A stretch of DNA of 32,094 nt from Crenobacter oryzisoli (lineage in GTDB: Bacteria; Pseudomonadota; Gammaproteobacteria; Burkholderiales; Chromobacteriaceae): contig NZ_JAUEDK010000052.1 in NCBI RefSeq assembly GCF_030385785.1, forward strand, positions 1-32,094. The letters run 5' to 3'. Positions within the stretch are counted from its first letter, which is position 1; every line of letters starts with the position of its first letter. A program made the position numbers and the translations under genes. The notes beneath the pieces were generated by a model. That model was not told the DNA's origin and made no database searches. It saw only the letters and a list, made by a program, of their open reading frames with translations. Positions 1 through 8,405 of the stretch are shown here, piece by piece.

Positions 1-2
1 GC

Positions 3-131
3 TTGCTGCGTCTGCGGGAACGCCTCGGGGAGTTGTTGCTACCGAAACAACGGCGGGGGCGTGAATGCCCCCGCGTGGTGAAAAAGCTGCCGTCCCGTTA
101 CCCAATCAAACAGGTTCGATCCGCTAAGTGA
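3..131 (+). mobile_element. 3' end of an IS4-family-like transposase gene (partial)
   Basis: The frame starting at base 3 is open from the window edge to a TGA at 129-131 (42 codons). It encodes a very basic tail containing PRVVKKLPSRYPIKQ. This closely resembles the extreme C-terminus of IS4-family DDE transposases, which often end in an R-V-V-K-(K/R) motif. The bases around the stop (about 124-140, AAGTGAACGGCATTAC) look like the terminal sequence of such elements, so the IS end is probably within about 20 bp of the stop. The catalytic region lies outside the window. The family call rests on the tail motif alone. Confidence 0.55.
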
Positions 132-169
132 ACGGCATTACCGCATCGGGGGCGCTTTCTTTATGGTTT

Positions 170-219
170 CTTTTCTTGGCGAGGCAAGAAAAGGAGCTAG
201 CCGGTCGGGCGAAACCGAC
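170..219. repeat. Two adjacent short palindromes beside the IS end
   Basis: A perfect 9-bp inverted repeat (CTTTTCTTG at 170-178 and CAAGAAAAG at 185-193, 6-nt loop) is followed by a second 5-bp one (GTCGG at 204-208, CCGAC at 215-219). Neither is part of a recognisable gene. They lie between the IS end and the terminator of the peptidase gene, and may be an intergenic repeat unit or structured RNA. Confidence 0.45.
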
Positions 220-264
220 AAGGAAGCCTTCTAAACCCACGTTCCCAAAATCCTTTGAAGAATC

Positions 265-298
265 AAAAAAGCCGGACTGATAATGCGTCCGGCTTTTT
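265..298 (-). terminator. Rho-independent terminator after the M3 peptidase gene
   Basis: An 8-bp GC-rich stem (AGCCGGAC / GTCCGGCT, loop about 9 nt) is flanked by an A-run at 265-270 and a T-run at 294-298, so it can work in both directions. It lies 12 bp beyond the stop codon of the minus-strand peptidase gene. Confidence 0.85.
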
Positions 299-310
299 AT
301 CAGGCGAGGT

Positions 311-2179
311 TCAATGCACGCTCGCCGGATACCGCTCGGCCACCCACGCCTCGAACCGCTCGCACATCGCCGCATCCGATTCGTTATTGTCGGCAATCAG
401 TTCCGCCCCATGCACCAGCCGGATGCGCGCATCCAGCCCATCCGGATAACTGCTCGGCTCACCACGCCCTGCTGCCGCCGCGATCTGCGCCTGGGCGGCG
501 GCCCATGCCTCGTCCACCGTCTGGTTACACACGTCGGCGAGATAACGCGCATTGAACGGCTCACCGGTCAGGCTGAGCAGCGTGGCGTTGTGACTGATGC
601 TGTTGCCTGGCGCCCAGTAGTGTTCGGCCAGCTTCGGGCCGATGGCCGAGTTGTCGGTGAGGTAGCCGTACTCGCGCTCGAAATAGGCGCGGGTCTGGTA
701 AACAGCCATATTGGCGAGCAGGTAGCCGTGGTAGGCGGCGGCCGACTCCTGGTTGAGCAGGTGCGGGATCGCCAACAGCGGGCGTGGGCTGGTGGCGACG
801 CCGAGGATGCGCTGCTCGGTGGAGCGGGCGAGCGTCAGCACGGCCTCGGGCGTCAGTTCGTCGTCGGATAGCTGGTACAGCGCCCATTCGAAGTAGCCAA
901 CCACCAGGATCATTCGCTCCATGAAGGCGCGGAACGGCTGGCTGACCTCGATCTGCGCGCGGATCAGAGCATCCGGCACTGCTTCGCCGGCGGCGTTTTT
1001 CGCATAGCGCTTCAGCCAGTCGGCGTCGCCGAGCAGGCTGTCGCAGAACATCGACTGGGTCTCGGCATAGGCCATCGAGGTCGGCGGGAATTCTTGCGAG
1101 AAGCACGGCGAGTTTTGCGTGACGTTGGCGAAGTGCGCGGCGTGGCCGCCTTCGTGGAACAGGGTGTTGATCGCCCTATCGCCGCTGCCGATCTGGTCGG
1201 GCTTAGCGTCGGAGGTGAAGTTGATCTGCGCGGCCACCCATCTGCCATCGGCGTCGACGAAGCTCGGGATCGGGCCGTGGCAGAAGCCGTTCTGGTACTT
1301 GCCCTTGCGCTCCAGCAGGTCGAGCTGCATCAGCGCGCCGCGGTAGCCGATGCCGAGGCGGCGGAAGCTGAGCATCCAGCGCTCCACTGCCTTGGCGAAC
1401 GGCAGGTAGGGGTCGAGCTGGCGGGTGACGTCGCCCGCCATGTGAAAGCGCAGGTTCCATGGCGCCAAGGCGCCCTCGCCTTTTCGTTCGGCCAACGTCG
1501 CCAGCGCGCGCAGGTTGGCGTCGCGGGTGTGCGCTTCGAAATCGTCGAGGATGACGAACAGCGCCTCCGGACTCATCCGCTCGTTCTTGTTGACCTTGTA
1601 GTCGAAGTAGTTGCGGTAGCCGAGCGAGCGCGCCAAGCGGTTGCGCTGGCGCACCAGGTCGAGGAAGCCGTGCTCGAGCACCCAGTGCTCCTGCGACAGC
1701 AGCGCGTCGTGCGAACTCTTGCGTGCGGCCTCGTCGGGGTTGGTGGCCATATTGGTCAGCAGCATGCCGAGCGCGGCTTCCTCGCGCACGCCCTGCTCGT
1801 TCAGGTGCGTCAGTGCGTGCTGGCGGTTTTTGGCGAATAGCGCCGACTCCATGTCAATCAGCTCGCGCATCTGCTCGCGTGCGGTGTCGCTGTCGAGGAT
1901 GTTGCATTCGAACAGCGCCTGCCAGCCCGAGAGGCCCTTCTGCAGTGCCGCCTTGTCGCCGCTGTCGGGCGCGGCGGCGAGGTCGGCCAGTGCCTGGCGC
2001 ACCGCCGCCAGCCGTTCCGGGCTGGAGATGAAGTCCTTGTAGGCTTGCTCGGCGCGGGCGAAGCCGGCGTTGTCGTCTGAGATGCCCATGTAGGTGTCCC
2101 AGAACAGGTCTTCCTTGGTCTTGTGGGCCGTCAGGTAGTCGCGGTTGAGCTGTTCGAACAGTTCGCGGGGGCTGGTCAT
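311..2179 (-). CDS. M3-family zinc oligopeptidase
   Basis: This 622-aa protein is a cytosolic zinc endopeptidase of family M3 (thimet oligopeptidase / PepF / peptidyl-dipeptidase group), expected to cut short peptides. The zinc site is visible as H342-E343-G-G-H346, with the third ligand probably E373 in the segment AYAETQSMF. The protein is otherwise helical with no signal peptide, as expected for the family. The reading frame continues 66 codons further upstream, but the ATG at 2179 was chosen because GAGGAG lies just before it and the family-like sequence (MTSPRELFEQ) starts there. The upstream extension is low-complexity and overlaps the terminator of the next gene. It is monocistronic, with terminators on both sides. 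The exact subfamily and peptide preference cannot be read from the sequence. Confidence 0.92.
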   Translation of the reverse strand: MTSPRELFEQLNRDYLTAHKTKEDLFWDTYMGISDDNAGFARAEQAYKDFISSPERLAAVRQALADLAAAPDSGDKAALQKGLSGWQALFECNILDSDTAREQMRELIDMESALFAKNRQHALTHLNEQGVREEAALGMLLTNMATNPDEAARKSSHDALLSQEHWVLEHGFLDLVRQRNRLARSLGYRNYFDYKVNKNERMSPEALFVILDDFEAHTRDANLRALATLAERKGEGALAPWNLRFHMAGDVTRQLDPYLPFAKAVERWMLSFRRLGIGYRGALMQLDLLERKGKYQNGFCHGPIPSFVDADGRWVAAQINFTSDAKPDQIGSGDRAINTLFHEGGHAAHFANVTQNSPCFSQEFPPTSMAYAETQSMFCDSLLGDADWLKRYAKNAAGEAVPDALIRAQIEVSQPFRAFMERMILVVGYFEWALYQLSDDELTPEAVLTLARSTEQRILGVATSPRPLLAIPHLLNQESAAAYHGYLLANMAVYQTRAYFEREYGYLTDNSAIGPKLAEHYWAPGNSISHNATLLSLTGEPFNARYLADVCNQTVDEAWAAAQAQIAAAAGRGEPSSYPDGLDARIRLVHGAELIADNNESDAAMCERFEAWVAERYPASVH

Positions 2180-2292
2180 GCCGTTTCTCCTCGTTGGGTG
2201 GGCCGGTTGCGCGCCGGGTCGGTGCGGCCGGCCTCGTATCGGCGGCGTAGGTGCCGGATCGGATATTGTATTGGCATCGCGGCGAAAACAAG

Positions 2293-2320
2293 AAAGGCAG
2301 CGAGAAGATCGCTGCCTTTT
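2293..2320 (-). terminator. Terminator after the GFA-family gene
   Basis: The inverted repeat AAGGCAGCGA / TCGCTGCCTT with a short purine loop is flanked by A-rich and T-rich tracts. It sits 40 bp beyond the stop of the minus-strand GFA gene and just upstream of the peptidase gene, separating the two transcripts. Confidence 0.8.
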
Positions 2321-2360
2321 GTCGTTTTGCCGGCAGAGCCTGTCGACGATCTGCTGCACT

Positions 2361-2774
2361 CTAACCTTGAGCCGCACCTTGTTGTTTGGGGAGTTGGGGG
2401 TTCATAAAGTCCCAAGTCGCGGCGCTTGCTACATGGAAATCCAACTTTGGTGCGTAGTGGGATGCGTCGTTTAAGGTGCCGGCCTTTATGCCCAGCATGC
2501 CGGGAAGATTGCTGAACTTTGCGAACAATTGAGAGCCACAATTCGGGCAGAAGCCTCTTTTGTGCTTATTTCCGCTGTCGGCCGTGGACTCAAAATATTT
2601 TGCTTCGCCGGAAACAACAACGTTTTTTTCGGGGAAGAGCATTGCGGGAGTAAAAGCACTGCCCGAGGCTCTTTGGCAGTCTTTGCAGTGGCAGTTTCCA
2701 GAAAATAACGGTTCGACATCGACTGAATAGTGGATTTCGCCACAAAGACACTGCCCTGTGTACTTTGAATTCAT
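2361..2774 (-). CDS. GFA / CENP-V domain zinc-binding protein
   Basis: A 137-aa protein of the GFA fold (glutathione-dependent formaldehyde-activating enzyme-like, Mss4 superfamily). Its cysteine pattern is diagnostic: C9-x-C11 (QCLCGEIHY), C28-x-C30-x2-C33 (NCHCKDC), and C76-x2-C79 (FCPNCGSQL). Together these bind one structural and one catalytic zinc in characterised members. Most members have no proven substrate, and few truly act on S-hydroxymethylglutathione, so no reaction is assigned. The ATG at 2774 is preceded by GGAG at a good distance; an in-frame ATG at 2831 has no ribosome site. The gene is visibly richer in A and T than the genes on either side, which suggests separate acquisition. 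Confidence 0.88.
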   Translation of the reverse strand: MNSKYTGQCLCGEIHYSVDVEPLFSGNCHCKDCQRASGSAFTPAMLFPEKNVVVSGEAKYFESTADSGNKHKRGFCPNCGSQLFAKFSNLPGMLGIKAGTLNDASHYAPKLDFHVASAATWDFMNPQLPKQQGAAQG

Positions 2775-2898
2775 ACCCAACTCCGTGCTGATTGGTAATG
2801 CGCGCAACATGCTCATGGACTCTTTGTCCATTTCGCTGTTTCGCCCCCTTTTTTTGCCTTGACTGCCCCTTCGTTCGCTAGATCGTCAACAGGCTCTC

Positions 2899-3657
2899 TC
2901 AGGCGCTGGCCATGCGGCGCAGCGCGCGCTCGCGCCGCTCCTTCTCATCCTTGAACTGCGCCATGGTGCTGGCGACGAAGTCGATGTGCGCCTCGGCGGC
3001 GCGTCGCGCGGCTTCGGGGTCGCGGGCGACGATGGCGCGGCACACCGCCATGTGCTGTTCCAGCAGTTCTCCGGCCACCGGGCCACTGGCGAACAGGTTG
3101 GAAATGTTCTCTTCGATATGCTTGTGCAGCATGTGCAACAGGCTGCTGATCAGGTGGGCGAACAGGGTGTTGTGCGAGGCCTCGGCCACTGCCTGATGGA
3201 AGGCGACGTCGGCGGCCGACTGCGCGGCGAGATCGCCCTGCTCGTAGGCCTGCTCCAGTGTGCCGATCAGTCCCTGCAGCCGTTCCAGGTCGGCGTCGGT
3301 GGCGCGGCGCGCCGCCACGCTGGCGACGGTGCCCTCCATCGCGCGGCGGAATTCCAGCACGTCGTCCTGCAGGCCCGCGTTCTGGTTGATCAGCTGTTCC
3401 CACGGGTCGGAAAACGCCGTCTCCAGCCGGTCGGTGACATAGGTGCCACCGCCCTGCCGGCTGGTCAGCAGCCCGCGCGCGGTCAGCTTCTGGATCGCTT
3501 CGCGCAGCGACGGGCGCGACACGCCGAACTGTTCGGCCAAGGTGCGCTCCGCCGGCAGGCGCGAGCCCGGCTTGAGCACGCCTTCCAGGATCTGCGCTTC
3601 CAGTTGTTCCACGATCGCGTCCGCCAGCCGCGGCACGTTCACCTTTTGATACGCCAT
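2899..3657 (-). CDS. lldR: GntR-family (FCD subfamily) lactate-responsive regulator, LldR/PdhR type
   Basis: A 252-aa DNA-binding repressor. The N-terminal winged helix (residues about 10-75) carries the typical GntR segment LAEQFGVSRPSLREAIQKL and the wing G-G-G-T-Y-V. The C-terminal all-helical FCD domain (about 95-235) keeps the metal and effector ligands D150, H154, H202 and H224. The gene is divergent from the lut-glc-lctP array, and the intergenic region holds two ATTGGTnnnACCAAT palindromes, the site type bound by PdhR and LldR proteins. This makes a role as the local lactate-sensing regulator likely. GlcC and PdhR are close relatives and cannot be excluded by sequence alone. Start ATG at 3657 follows an AAGAGAG ribosome site. 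Confidence 0.85.
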   Translation of the reverse strand: MAYQKVNVPRLADAIVEQLEAQILEGVLKPGSRLPAERTLAEQFGVSRPSLREAIQKLTARGLLTSRQGGGTYVTDRLETAFSDPWEQLINQNAGLQDDVLEFRRAMEGTVASVAARRATDADLERLQGLIGTLEQAYEQGDLAAQSAADVAFHQAVAEASHNTLFAHLISSLLHMLHKHIEENISNLFASGPVAGELLEQHMAVCRAIVARDPEAARRAAEAHIDFVASTMAQFKDEKERRERALRRMASA

Positions 3658-3823
3658 GATTTTGCTCTCTTGATTCCCCGCACTTGCCGCAGGCGGCGCC
3701 CATCATCCTCCTGCCCGGACGATGAAACAAGCCGACCGCCGGGCCGGGTGTGGCGCAATCGCTAGCCTGCTGCATTTTGCAGGCGATACGGTGTCGGGCC
3801 GCGCCAGTGCTGCATTTCGATAA

Positions 3824-3838
3824 ATTGGTAAGACCAAT
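3824..3838. promoter_or_regulatory. Distal LldR/PdhR-type operator (O1)
   Basis: Perfect 6-bp half-sites with a 3-bp spacer: ATTGGT-AAG-ACCAAT. It is the same palindrome as the site at 3932-3948 and is centred 109 bp upstream of it. It lies far from the lut start codon but inside the divergent regulator-lut intergenic region, so it may also act on the regulator gene itself. Confidence 0.8.
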
Positions 3839-3886
3839 AATAGCGAAGAATGCGCCAGCTCAATACCTGCTCGATAAAAGCGGCTA

Positions 3887-3916
3887 TTGACGTTCGGCGA
3901 GTATTCACTCTACAGT
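3887..3916 (+). promoter_or_regulatory. Probable promoter of the lut-glc array
   Basis: A good -35 element TTGACG (3887-3892) is followed after 18 bp by TACAGT (3911-3916), four of six matches to the -10 consensus. Transcription would start near 3923, placing operator O2 immediately downstream and O1 about 90 bp upstream. The -10 is weak, so the exact promoter is an inference. Confidence 0.5.
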
Positions 3917-3931
3917 GGTTTTAATGAAACA

Positions 3932-3948
3932 AATTGGTCTTACCAATT
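3932..3948. promoter_or_regulatory. Proximal LldR/PdhR-type operator (O2)
   Basis: A perfect 7-bp inverted repeat, AATTGGT-CTT-ACCAATT, lies between the predicted transcription start and the lutA ribosome-binding site. Occupancy here would block initiation or early elongation. It matches the published PdhR/LldR consensus type. Confidence 0.85.
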
Positions 3949-3964
3949 ATCCAAAGGAGAGAGG

Positions 3965-4747
3965 ATGCAGCCCAATCACGTCGCCATCCCGGCGAGCGGC
4001 CGTGCGCGGCCGACCGACGTCTACTTCTTCGGTACCTGTTTGCTCGACCTGTTCCTGCCCGAGGCGGGCATGGACGCGATTACCCTGCTGGAGAACTTGG
4101 ACCTGTGCGTGCATTTCCCGCAGGCGCAAAGCTGCTGTGGCCAGCCGGCCTATACCAGCGGCCACCCCAACGAGGCCCGCGTGGTGGCGCGCGCCCAGCT
4201 TGCCCTGTTTCCCAACGACTGGCCCATCGTGGTGCCGTCCGGCTCCTGTGGCGGGATGATGAAACACCACTGGCCGCGCCTGTTCGCCGGCGAGCCGGAG
4301 CAGGCTTTGGCCGAAGCGCTGGCGGCGCGGGTGGTGGAGCTGTCGGATTTCCTGCTCAACGTGCTGGACTTCCATCCGCAGGATCGCGGCCTGCCCACCC
4401 GGGTGGCGGTGCATACCTCCTGTGGCGCGCGGCGTGAGATGAACGTGCACGTCACCAGCTGGGCGCTGGTCGACCGGCTCGCCAATGTCGAGCGCGTGGT
4501 GCATGACCACGAATCGGAATGCTGTGGTTTCGGCGGCACCTTCTCGGTGAAGCACCCGGACATCGCCGGCGCGATGGTGGCCGACAAGGCCGCGTCGCTG
4601 CAGCACAGCGGCGCGCTGGAATTCGTCACCGCCGATGCTGGCTGCCTGCTCAACATCAACGGCAAGCTCGCCAAGGACGGCGAACGGGTGTTCGCCGGCA
4701 AGCACTTGGCCACCTTCCTGCTGGAACGCACTGGAGACAAGGCATGA
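3965..4747 (+). CDS. lutA: L-lactate utilization protein A (cysteine-rich Fe-S subunit)
   Basis: A 260-aa subunit of the LutABC (YkgEFG) iron-sulfur L-lactate dehydrogenase, which oxidises L-lactate to pyruvate. It has two cysteine-rich (CCG) domains, each with a CCG motif: C57-C58-G and C186-C187-G. Further conserved cysteines are C95 (GSCGGM), C153 (TSCGARREM) and C227. The same domain type occurs in GlcF and heterodisulfide reductases. The ATG at 3965 follows AAGGAGAG; the frame stays open 26 codons further upstream, but that stretch overlaps the promoter and operator. The stop overlaps the next start in an ATGA, which implies translational coupling to lutC. Confidence 0.95.
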   Translation: MQPNHVAIPASGRARPTDVYFFGTCLLDLFLPEAGMDAITLLENLDLCVHFPQAQSCCGQPAYTSGHPNEARVVARAQLALFPNDWPIVVPSGSCGGMMKHHWPRLFAGEPEQALAEALAARVVELSDFLLNVLDFHPQDRGLPTRVAVHTSCGARREMNVHVTSWALVDRLANVERVVHDHESECCGFGGTFSVKHPDIAGAMVADKAASLQHSGALEFVTADAGCLLNINGKLAKDGERVFAGKHLATFLLERTGDKA

Positions 4748-5442
4748 GCGCGCGCGACAATATCCTGGCCAAGCTGCGCGCCGCGCCGCGCTCGGCCCCG
4801 GTCGAGCCCGATATCGCCGCGCACTTCGAGCACTTCGGCCCGCGCTGGAACGAGGTCGAGGCGCTGCGCCACTGGGCGGCGATGATGCGCTCGGTGAAGA
4901 CCGACATCGTCTGGTGTCACGCGGCCGACTGGCCGCAACGCTTGGCCGAACAGGTCAAGGCCCGGCCGGTCCGCAGCCTGCTGCTGGCGCCCCAGACGGC
5001 GCACGGCGCCCTCGCCCACGCCGCGCTGGAGCACAACCCACTGCTGACGCTGAAGTCCTTCGACCGGGTGGTCGACGAGTGGAAGGACGAGCTGTTCAAC
5101 GACACCGATGCCGCCTTCACCGCGGTGCGCTGCGGCATCGCTGCCACCGGCACGCTGGTGCTGTGGCCCGACGCCGACGAGCCGCGCACGATGAGCCTGG
5201 TGCCGCCGACCCACTTCGCGCTGTTCGACACCCGCACGCTGCACGCCGATTTTCACACTGCGATGACCCGCGAAGCTTGGCCAAACGGCATGCCGACCAA
5301 TGCGCTATTGGTATCCGGCCCGTCCAAGACCGCCGACATCCAGCTGACGCTGGCCTACGGCGCCCACGGCCCGCGCGACCTGGTGGTGCTGGCGGTGTTG
5401 CCGCACCACCTGACGGTGGCCCAACTGGAGGACGCGGCATGA
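4744..5442 (+). CDS. lutC: L-lactate utilization protein C (LUD domain)
   Basis: A 232-aa LUD-domain protein (YkgG/LutC), the small non-cluster subunit of the Lut lactate dehydrogenase. The LUD hallmark region AAFTAVRCGIAATGTLVLW (about 125-145) is followed by the conserved MSLVPPTHF stretch. The start is fixed by the ATGA overlap with lutA, and the stop overlaps the lutB start in the same way. The order A-C-B differs from the A-B-C order of Bacillus and E. coli and matches the lutACB order reported in Neisseria. A much longer open frame covering the same bases is only a shadow of this gene. Confidence 0.94.
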   Translation: MSARDNILAKLRAAPRSAPVEPDIAAHFEHFGPRWNEVEALRHWAAMMRSVKTDIVWCHAADWPQRLAEQVKARPVRSLLLAPQTAHGALAHAALEHNPLLTLKSFDRVVDEWKDELFNDTDAAFTAVRCGIAATGTLVLWPDADEPRTMSLVPPTHFALFDTRTLHADFHTAMTREAWPNGMPTNALLVSGPSKTADIQLTLAYGAHGPRDLVVLAVLPHHLTVAQLEDAA

Positions 5443-6890
5443 GCGAGCAGCAAACGATCACTCTCTACCCGTCGCGCCAGTTCAAGGACAACGCCCGCGC
5501 GGCGCTGCAGGACGGCGAGCTGCGCACCAGCCTGCGCACCGCGATGGACTACCTGATGGCCAAGCGCCTGTCGGCTTTTCCGGATGGCGACGAGCTGGCG
5601 ACGCTGCGCACGCTCGGCGAGACCATTCGCCAGCGTTGCCTCGCCAAGCTGCCCGAGCTGTTGGAAAAACTGGAAGCGCAGCTCACCGTCAACGGCGTGC
5701 AGGTGCACTGGGCCGAGACCACCGAACAAGCCAACGAAATCATCCACGACCTGATCGCCCGGCGCGGCGGCACGCTGGCGGTGAAGGGCAAGTCGATGGT
5801 CAGCGAGGAGACCGAGCTCAACCACTACCTGGAAGCGCGCGGTGTCACCGCGGTGGAAAGCGATATGGGCGAGTACATCGTGCAGCTGGCCGGCGAGAAG
5901 CCCACCCACATCATCATGCCGGCCATCCACAAGACCAAGGCGCATATCGCCCAGCTGTTCCACGACAAGTTGCCCGATACGCCGTACACCGAGGACGTCG
6001 ACAGCCTGATCCGCATCGGTCGCAACGCGCTGCGCGATCTGTACCTAAAGGCCGACGTCGGCCTCTCCGGCGTCAACTTCGCGGTGGCCGAGACCGGCAC
6101 GCTGTGCCTGGTGGAGAACGAGGGCAATGGCCGCATGTGCACCACAGTGCCCGACATGCACATCGCCATCACCGGCATCGAGAAGGTGGTCGAGAAGCTG
6201 ACCGACGTGGTGCCGCTGTACAGCCTGCTGACGCGCTCGGCGATCGGTCAGCCGATCACCACCTACTTCAACATGATCTCGTCGCCGCGCAAGACGGGCG
6301 AGAAGGACGGCCCGCGCGAGGTGCACCTGGTGCTGCTCGACAACGGCCGCTCGCAGGCCTATGCCGACGAGCAGCTGCGCAAGACCTTGCAGTGCATCCG
6401 CTGCGGCGCCTGCATGAACCACTGCCCGGTCTATACCCGCATCGGCGGCCACGCGTATGGCACCACCTACCCCGGCCCGATCGGCGAGATCATTTCGCCG
6501 CATATGCTGGGCCTGGAAAACACCAAGGACCTGCCGACCGCGTCCAGCCTGTGCGGCGCCTGCGGCGAGGTGTGCCCGGTGAAGATCCCGATTCCCGAGA
6601 TGCTGATGCGCTTGCGCGAGGAGGAACAGCGCCCGGCAGGCGAAGTCGTCGCCCACCCGCTGCGCGGCCAAGGCGCCGCCCACACCGGCAAGGAGGCGCT
6701 TGCGTGGCGCACCTGGCGCGGCCTGTTCGGCCAACCCGGTGCGTACAAGCTGTTCGGCTGGGCGGCCACCCGGCTGCGCGGCCTGACCCCGCCCGGGCAA
6801 CTGGGCTGGACTCAGAACCACGTGCCGCTGAAGCCGGCTGCCAAGACCCTGCACCAGCTGGTGCGCGAACGCGACGCCGCGCGTCGCTGA
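5439..6890 (+). CDS. lutB: L-lactate utilization protein B (LUD plus ferredoxin domains)
   Basis: A 483-aa iron-sulfur subunit of the Lut L-lactate dehydrogenase. Residues about 60-300 form a LUD domain with the family stretch VNFAVAETGTLCLVENEGN. After it come two [4Fe-4S] motifs: C319-x2-C322-x2-C325-x3-C329 with a following proline, and C372-x2-C375-x3-C379-P. A C-terminal tail rich in R and W (about 400-483) is usual for LutB. Translation is coupled to lutC by ATGA. Together with LutA and LutC it makes the complete three-subunit enzyme, probably at the inner face of the membrane feeding electrons to the respiratory chain. Length agrees with the family. Confidence 0.95.
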   Translation: MSEQQTITLYPSRQFKDNARAALQDGELRTSLRTAMDYLMAKRLSAFPDGDELATLRTLGETIRQRCLAKLPELLEKLEAQLTVNGVQVHWAETTEQANEIIHDLIARRGGTLAVKGKSMVSEETELNHYLEARGVTAVESDMGEYIVQLAGEKPTHIIMPAIHKTKAHIAQLFHDKLPDTPYTEDVDSLIRIGRNALRDLYLKADVGLSGVNFAVAETGTLCLVENEGNGRMCTTVPDMHIAITGIEKVVEKLTDVVPLYSLLTRSAIGQPITTYFNMISSPRKTGEKDGPREVHLVLLDNGRSQAYADEQLRKTLQCIRCGACMNHCPVYTRIGGHAYGTTYPGPIGEIISPHMLGLENTKDLPTASSLCGACGEVCPVKIPIPEMLMRLREEEQRPAGEVVAHPLRGQGAAHTGKEALAWRTWRGLFGQPGAYKLFGWAATRLRGLTPPGQLGWTQNHVPLKPAAKTLHQLVRERDAARR

Positions 6891-6907
6891 CAAGGACGAG
6901 TCCCGCC

Positions 6908-8398
6908 ATGACCGAGACCGCTACCCTGCCCGTCGCCGAACGCCAGCGCCGCGCCGATCTGGTACACAAGCTGCGCGCCGCTTTCGCCGACTGCCAGTTT
7001 CTGTTCGAGACCGAGGACACCGTGGCCTACGAGTGCGACGGCCTCGCCGCCTATCGGCAGCTGCCGCTGGCGGTGGCGCTGCCGGAAACCGAGGCCCAGG
7101 TGCAGCACATCCTGCGCGTGTGCACCGAGCTGAAGGTGCCGGTGGTGCCGCGCGGCGCTGGCACCTGCCTGTCCGGTGGCGCGCTGCCGATCGAGGACGG
7201 CATCGTGCTGTCGCTGGCCAAGTTCAAGCACATCGTCGAGTTGAACCCGCTGGCGCGCACCGCCACCGTGCAGCCGGGCGTGCGCAACCTGGCGATTTCC
7301 GAGGCGGCCGCGCCGTATGGCCTCTATTACGCGCCGGACCCGTCCTCGCAGATCGCCTGCACCATCGGCGGCAACGTGGCGGAGAACTCCGGCGGCGTGC
7401 ACTGCCTGAAATACGGTCTGACGGTGAACAACATCCTGAAGGTGCGCGCGGTGACGATGGACGGCGAGGTGGTCGAGTTCGGCTCGCTGGCACCCGACGC
7501 GCCGGGGCTGGACCTATTGGGAGTTTTCATCGGCTCGGAAGGCATGTTCGCGGTGGTCACCGAGGTGGTGGTGAAGTTGGTGCCGAAACCGCAGTGCGCC
7601 CAGGTGATCATGGCGAGCTTCGACGACGTGGTGAAAGGCGGCGAGGCGGTGGCGGCGATCATCGCCGCCGGCATCATCCCGGCCGGCCTGGAGATGATGG
7701 ACGGCCCGGCCACCCGCGCGGTGGAGGAGTTCGTCCACGCCGGTTATGACCTGTCGGCGGCGGCCATCCTGCTGTGTGAAGCCGACGGCACACCCGAGGA
7801 AGTGGCCGAGGAGATCGCCCGCACCATCGCGGTGCTGGAAACCAGCGGCGTGACGCGCATCCAGGTGTCGCAGAGCGAGGCCGAGCGGCTGATGTTCTGG
7901 TCCGGGCGCAAGAACGCCTTCCCGGCCGCCGGCCGACTGTCGCCCGACTATTACTGCATGGATGGCACGATCCCGCGTCGCCACATCGGCACCCTGCTCG
8001 GCCGCATCGCCGAGATGGAGCGGCAGTATGCGCTTCGCTGCATCAACGTGTTCCACGCCGGCGACGGCAATATGCACCCGCTGATCCTGTTCAACGGCAA
8101 CGACGCCGACGAATGGCACCGCGCCGAGCTGTTCGGCGCCGACATTCTGGAAACCTGCGTGGAGCTCGGCGGCACCATCACCGGCGAGCACGGCGTCGGC
8201 GTCGAGAAGATCAACTCGATGTGCGTGCAGTTTTCGCCGGAGGAGCGCGACGCCTTCTTCGCGGTGAAGCACGCCTTCGACCCGGTCGGCCTGCTCAATA
8301 ACGACAAGGCCATCCCGACCCGGGCGCGCTGCGCCGAGTACGGCAAGCTGCACGTGCACCACGGCCAGCTGCCCCACCCCGACCTGCCCCGCTTCTGA
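6908..8398 (+). CDS. glcD: Glycolate oxidase FAD subunit GlcD
   Basis: A 496-aa FAD-linked oxidase of the VAO/PCMH family, the main catalytic subunit of the GlcDEF glycolate oxidase (glycolate to glyoxylate). GlcDEF is also known to oxidise D-lactate. The N-terminal FAD-binding domain (about 40-220) shows PRGAGTCLSGGA and the block CTIGGNVAENSGG. The C-terminal domain has the active-site histidine region NVFHAGDGNMHP and ITGEHGVGVEK. The ATG at 6908 lies 17 bp after lutB. An apparent 920-residue frame starting at 5636 joins this gene to an out-of-frame reading of lutB, and only the part from 6908 is real. Confidence 0.95.
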   Translation: MTETATLPVAERQRRADLVHKLRAAFADCQFLFETEDTVAYECDGLAAYRQLPLAVALPETEAQVQHILRVCTELKVPVVPRGAGTCLSGGALPIEDGIVLSLAKFKHIVELNPLARTATVQPGVRNLAISEAAAPYGLYYAPDPSSQIACTIGGNVAENSGGVHCLKYGLTVNNILKVRAVTMDGEVVEFGSLAPDAPGLDLLGVFIGSEGMFAVVTEVVVKLVPKPQCAQVIMASFDDVVKGGEAVAAIIAAGIIPAGLEMMDGPATRAVEEFVHAGYDLSAAAILLCEADGTPEEVAEEIARTIAVLETSGVTRIQVSQSEAERLMFWSGRKNAFPAAGRLSPDYYCMDGTIPRRHIGTLLGRIAEMERQYALRCINVFHAGDGNMHPLILFNGNDADEWHRAELFGADILETCVELGGTITGEHGVGVEKINSMCVQFSPEERDAFFAVKHAFDPVGLLNNDKAIPTRARCAEYGKLHVHHGQLPHPDLPRF

Positions 8399-8405
8399 GG
8401 CTGCC

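Noticed and set aside
4150-5256. Long minus-strand frame opposite lutA/lutC
   Set aside because: Typical antisense shadow in high-GC DNA; lutA and lutC on the other strand are strong family matches.
5636-6907. Upstream two fifths of an apparent 920-aa plus-strand frame
   Set aside because: It is an out-of-frame reading of lutB. Its protein is low-complexity and R/H-rich, and the true glcD start is the ATG at 6908.
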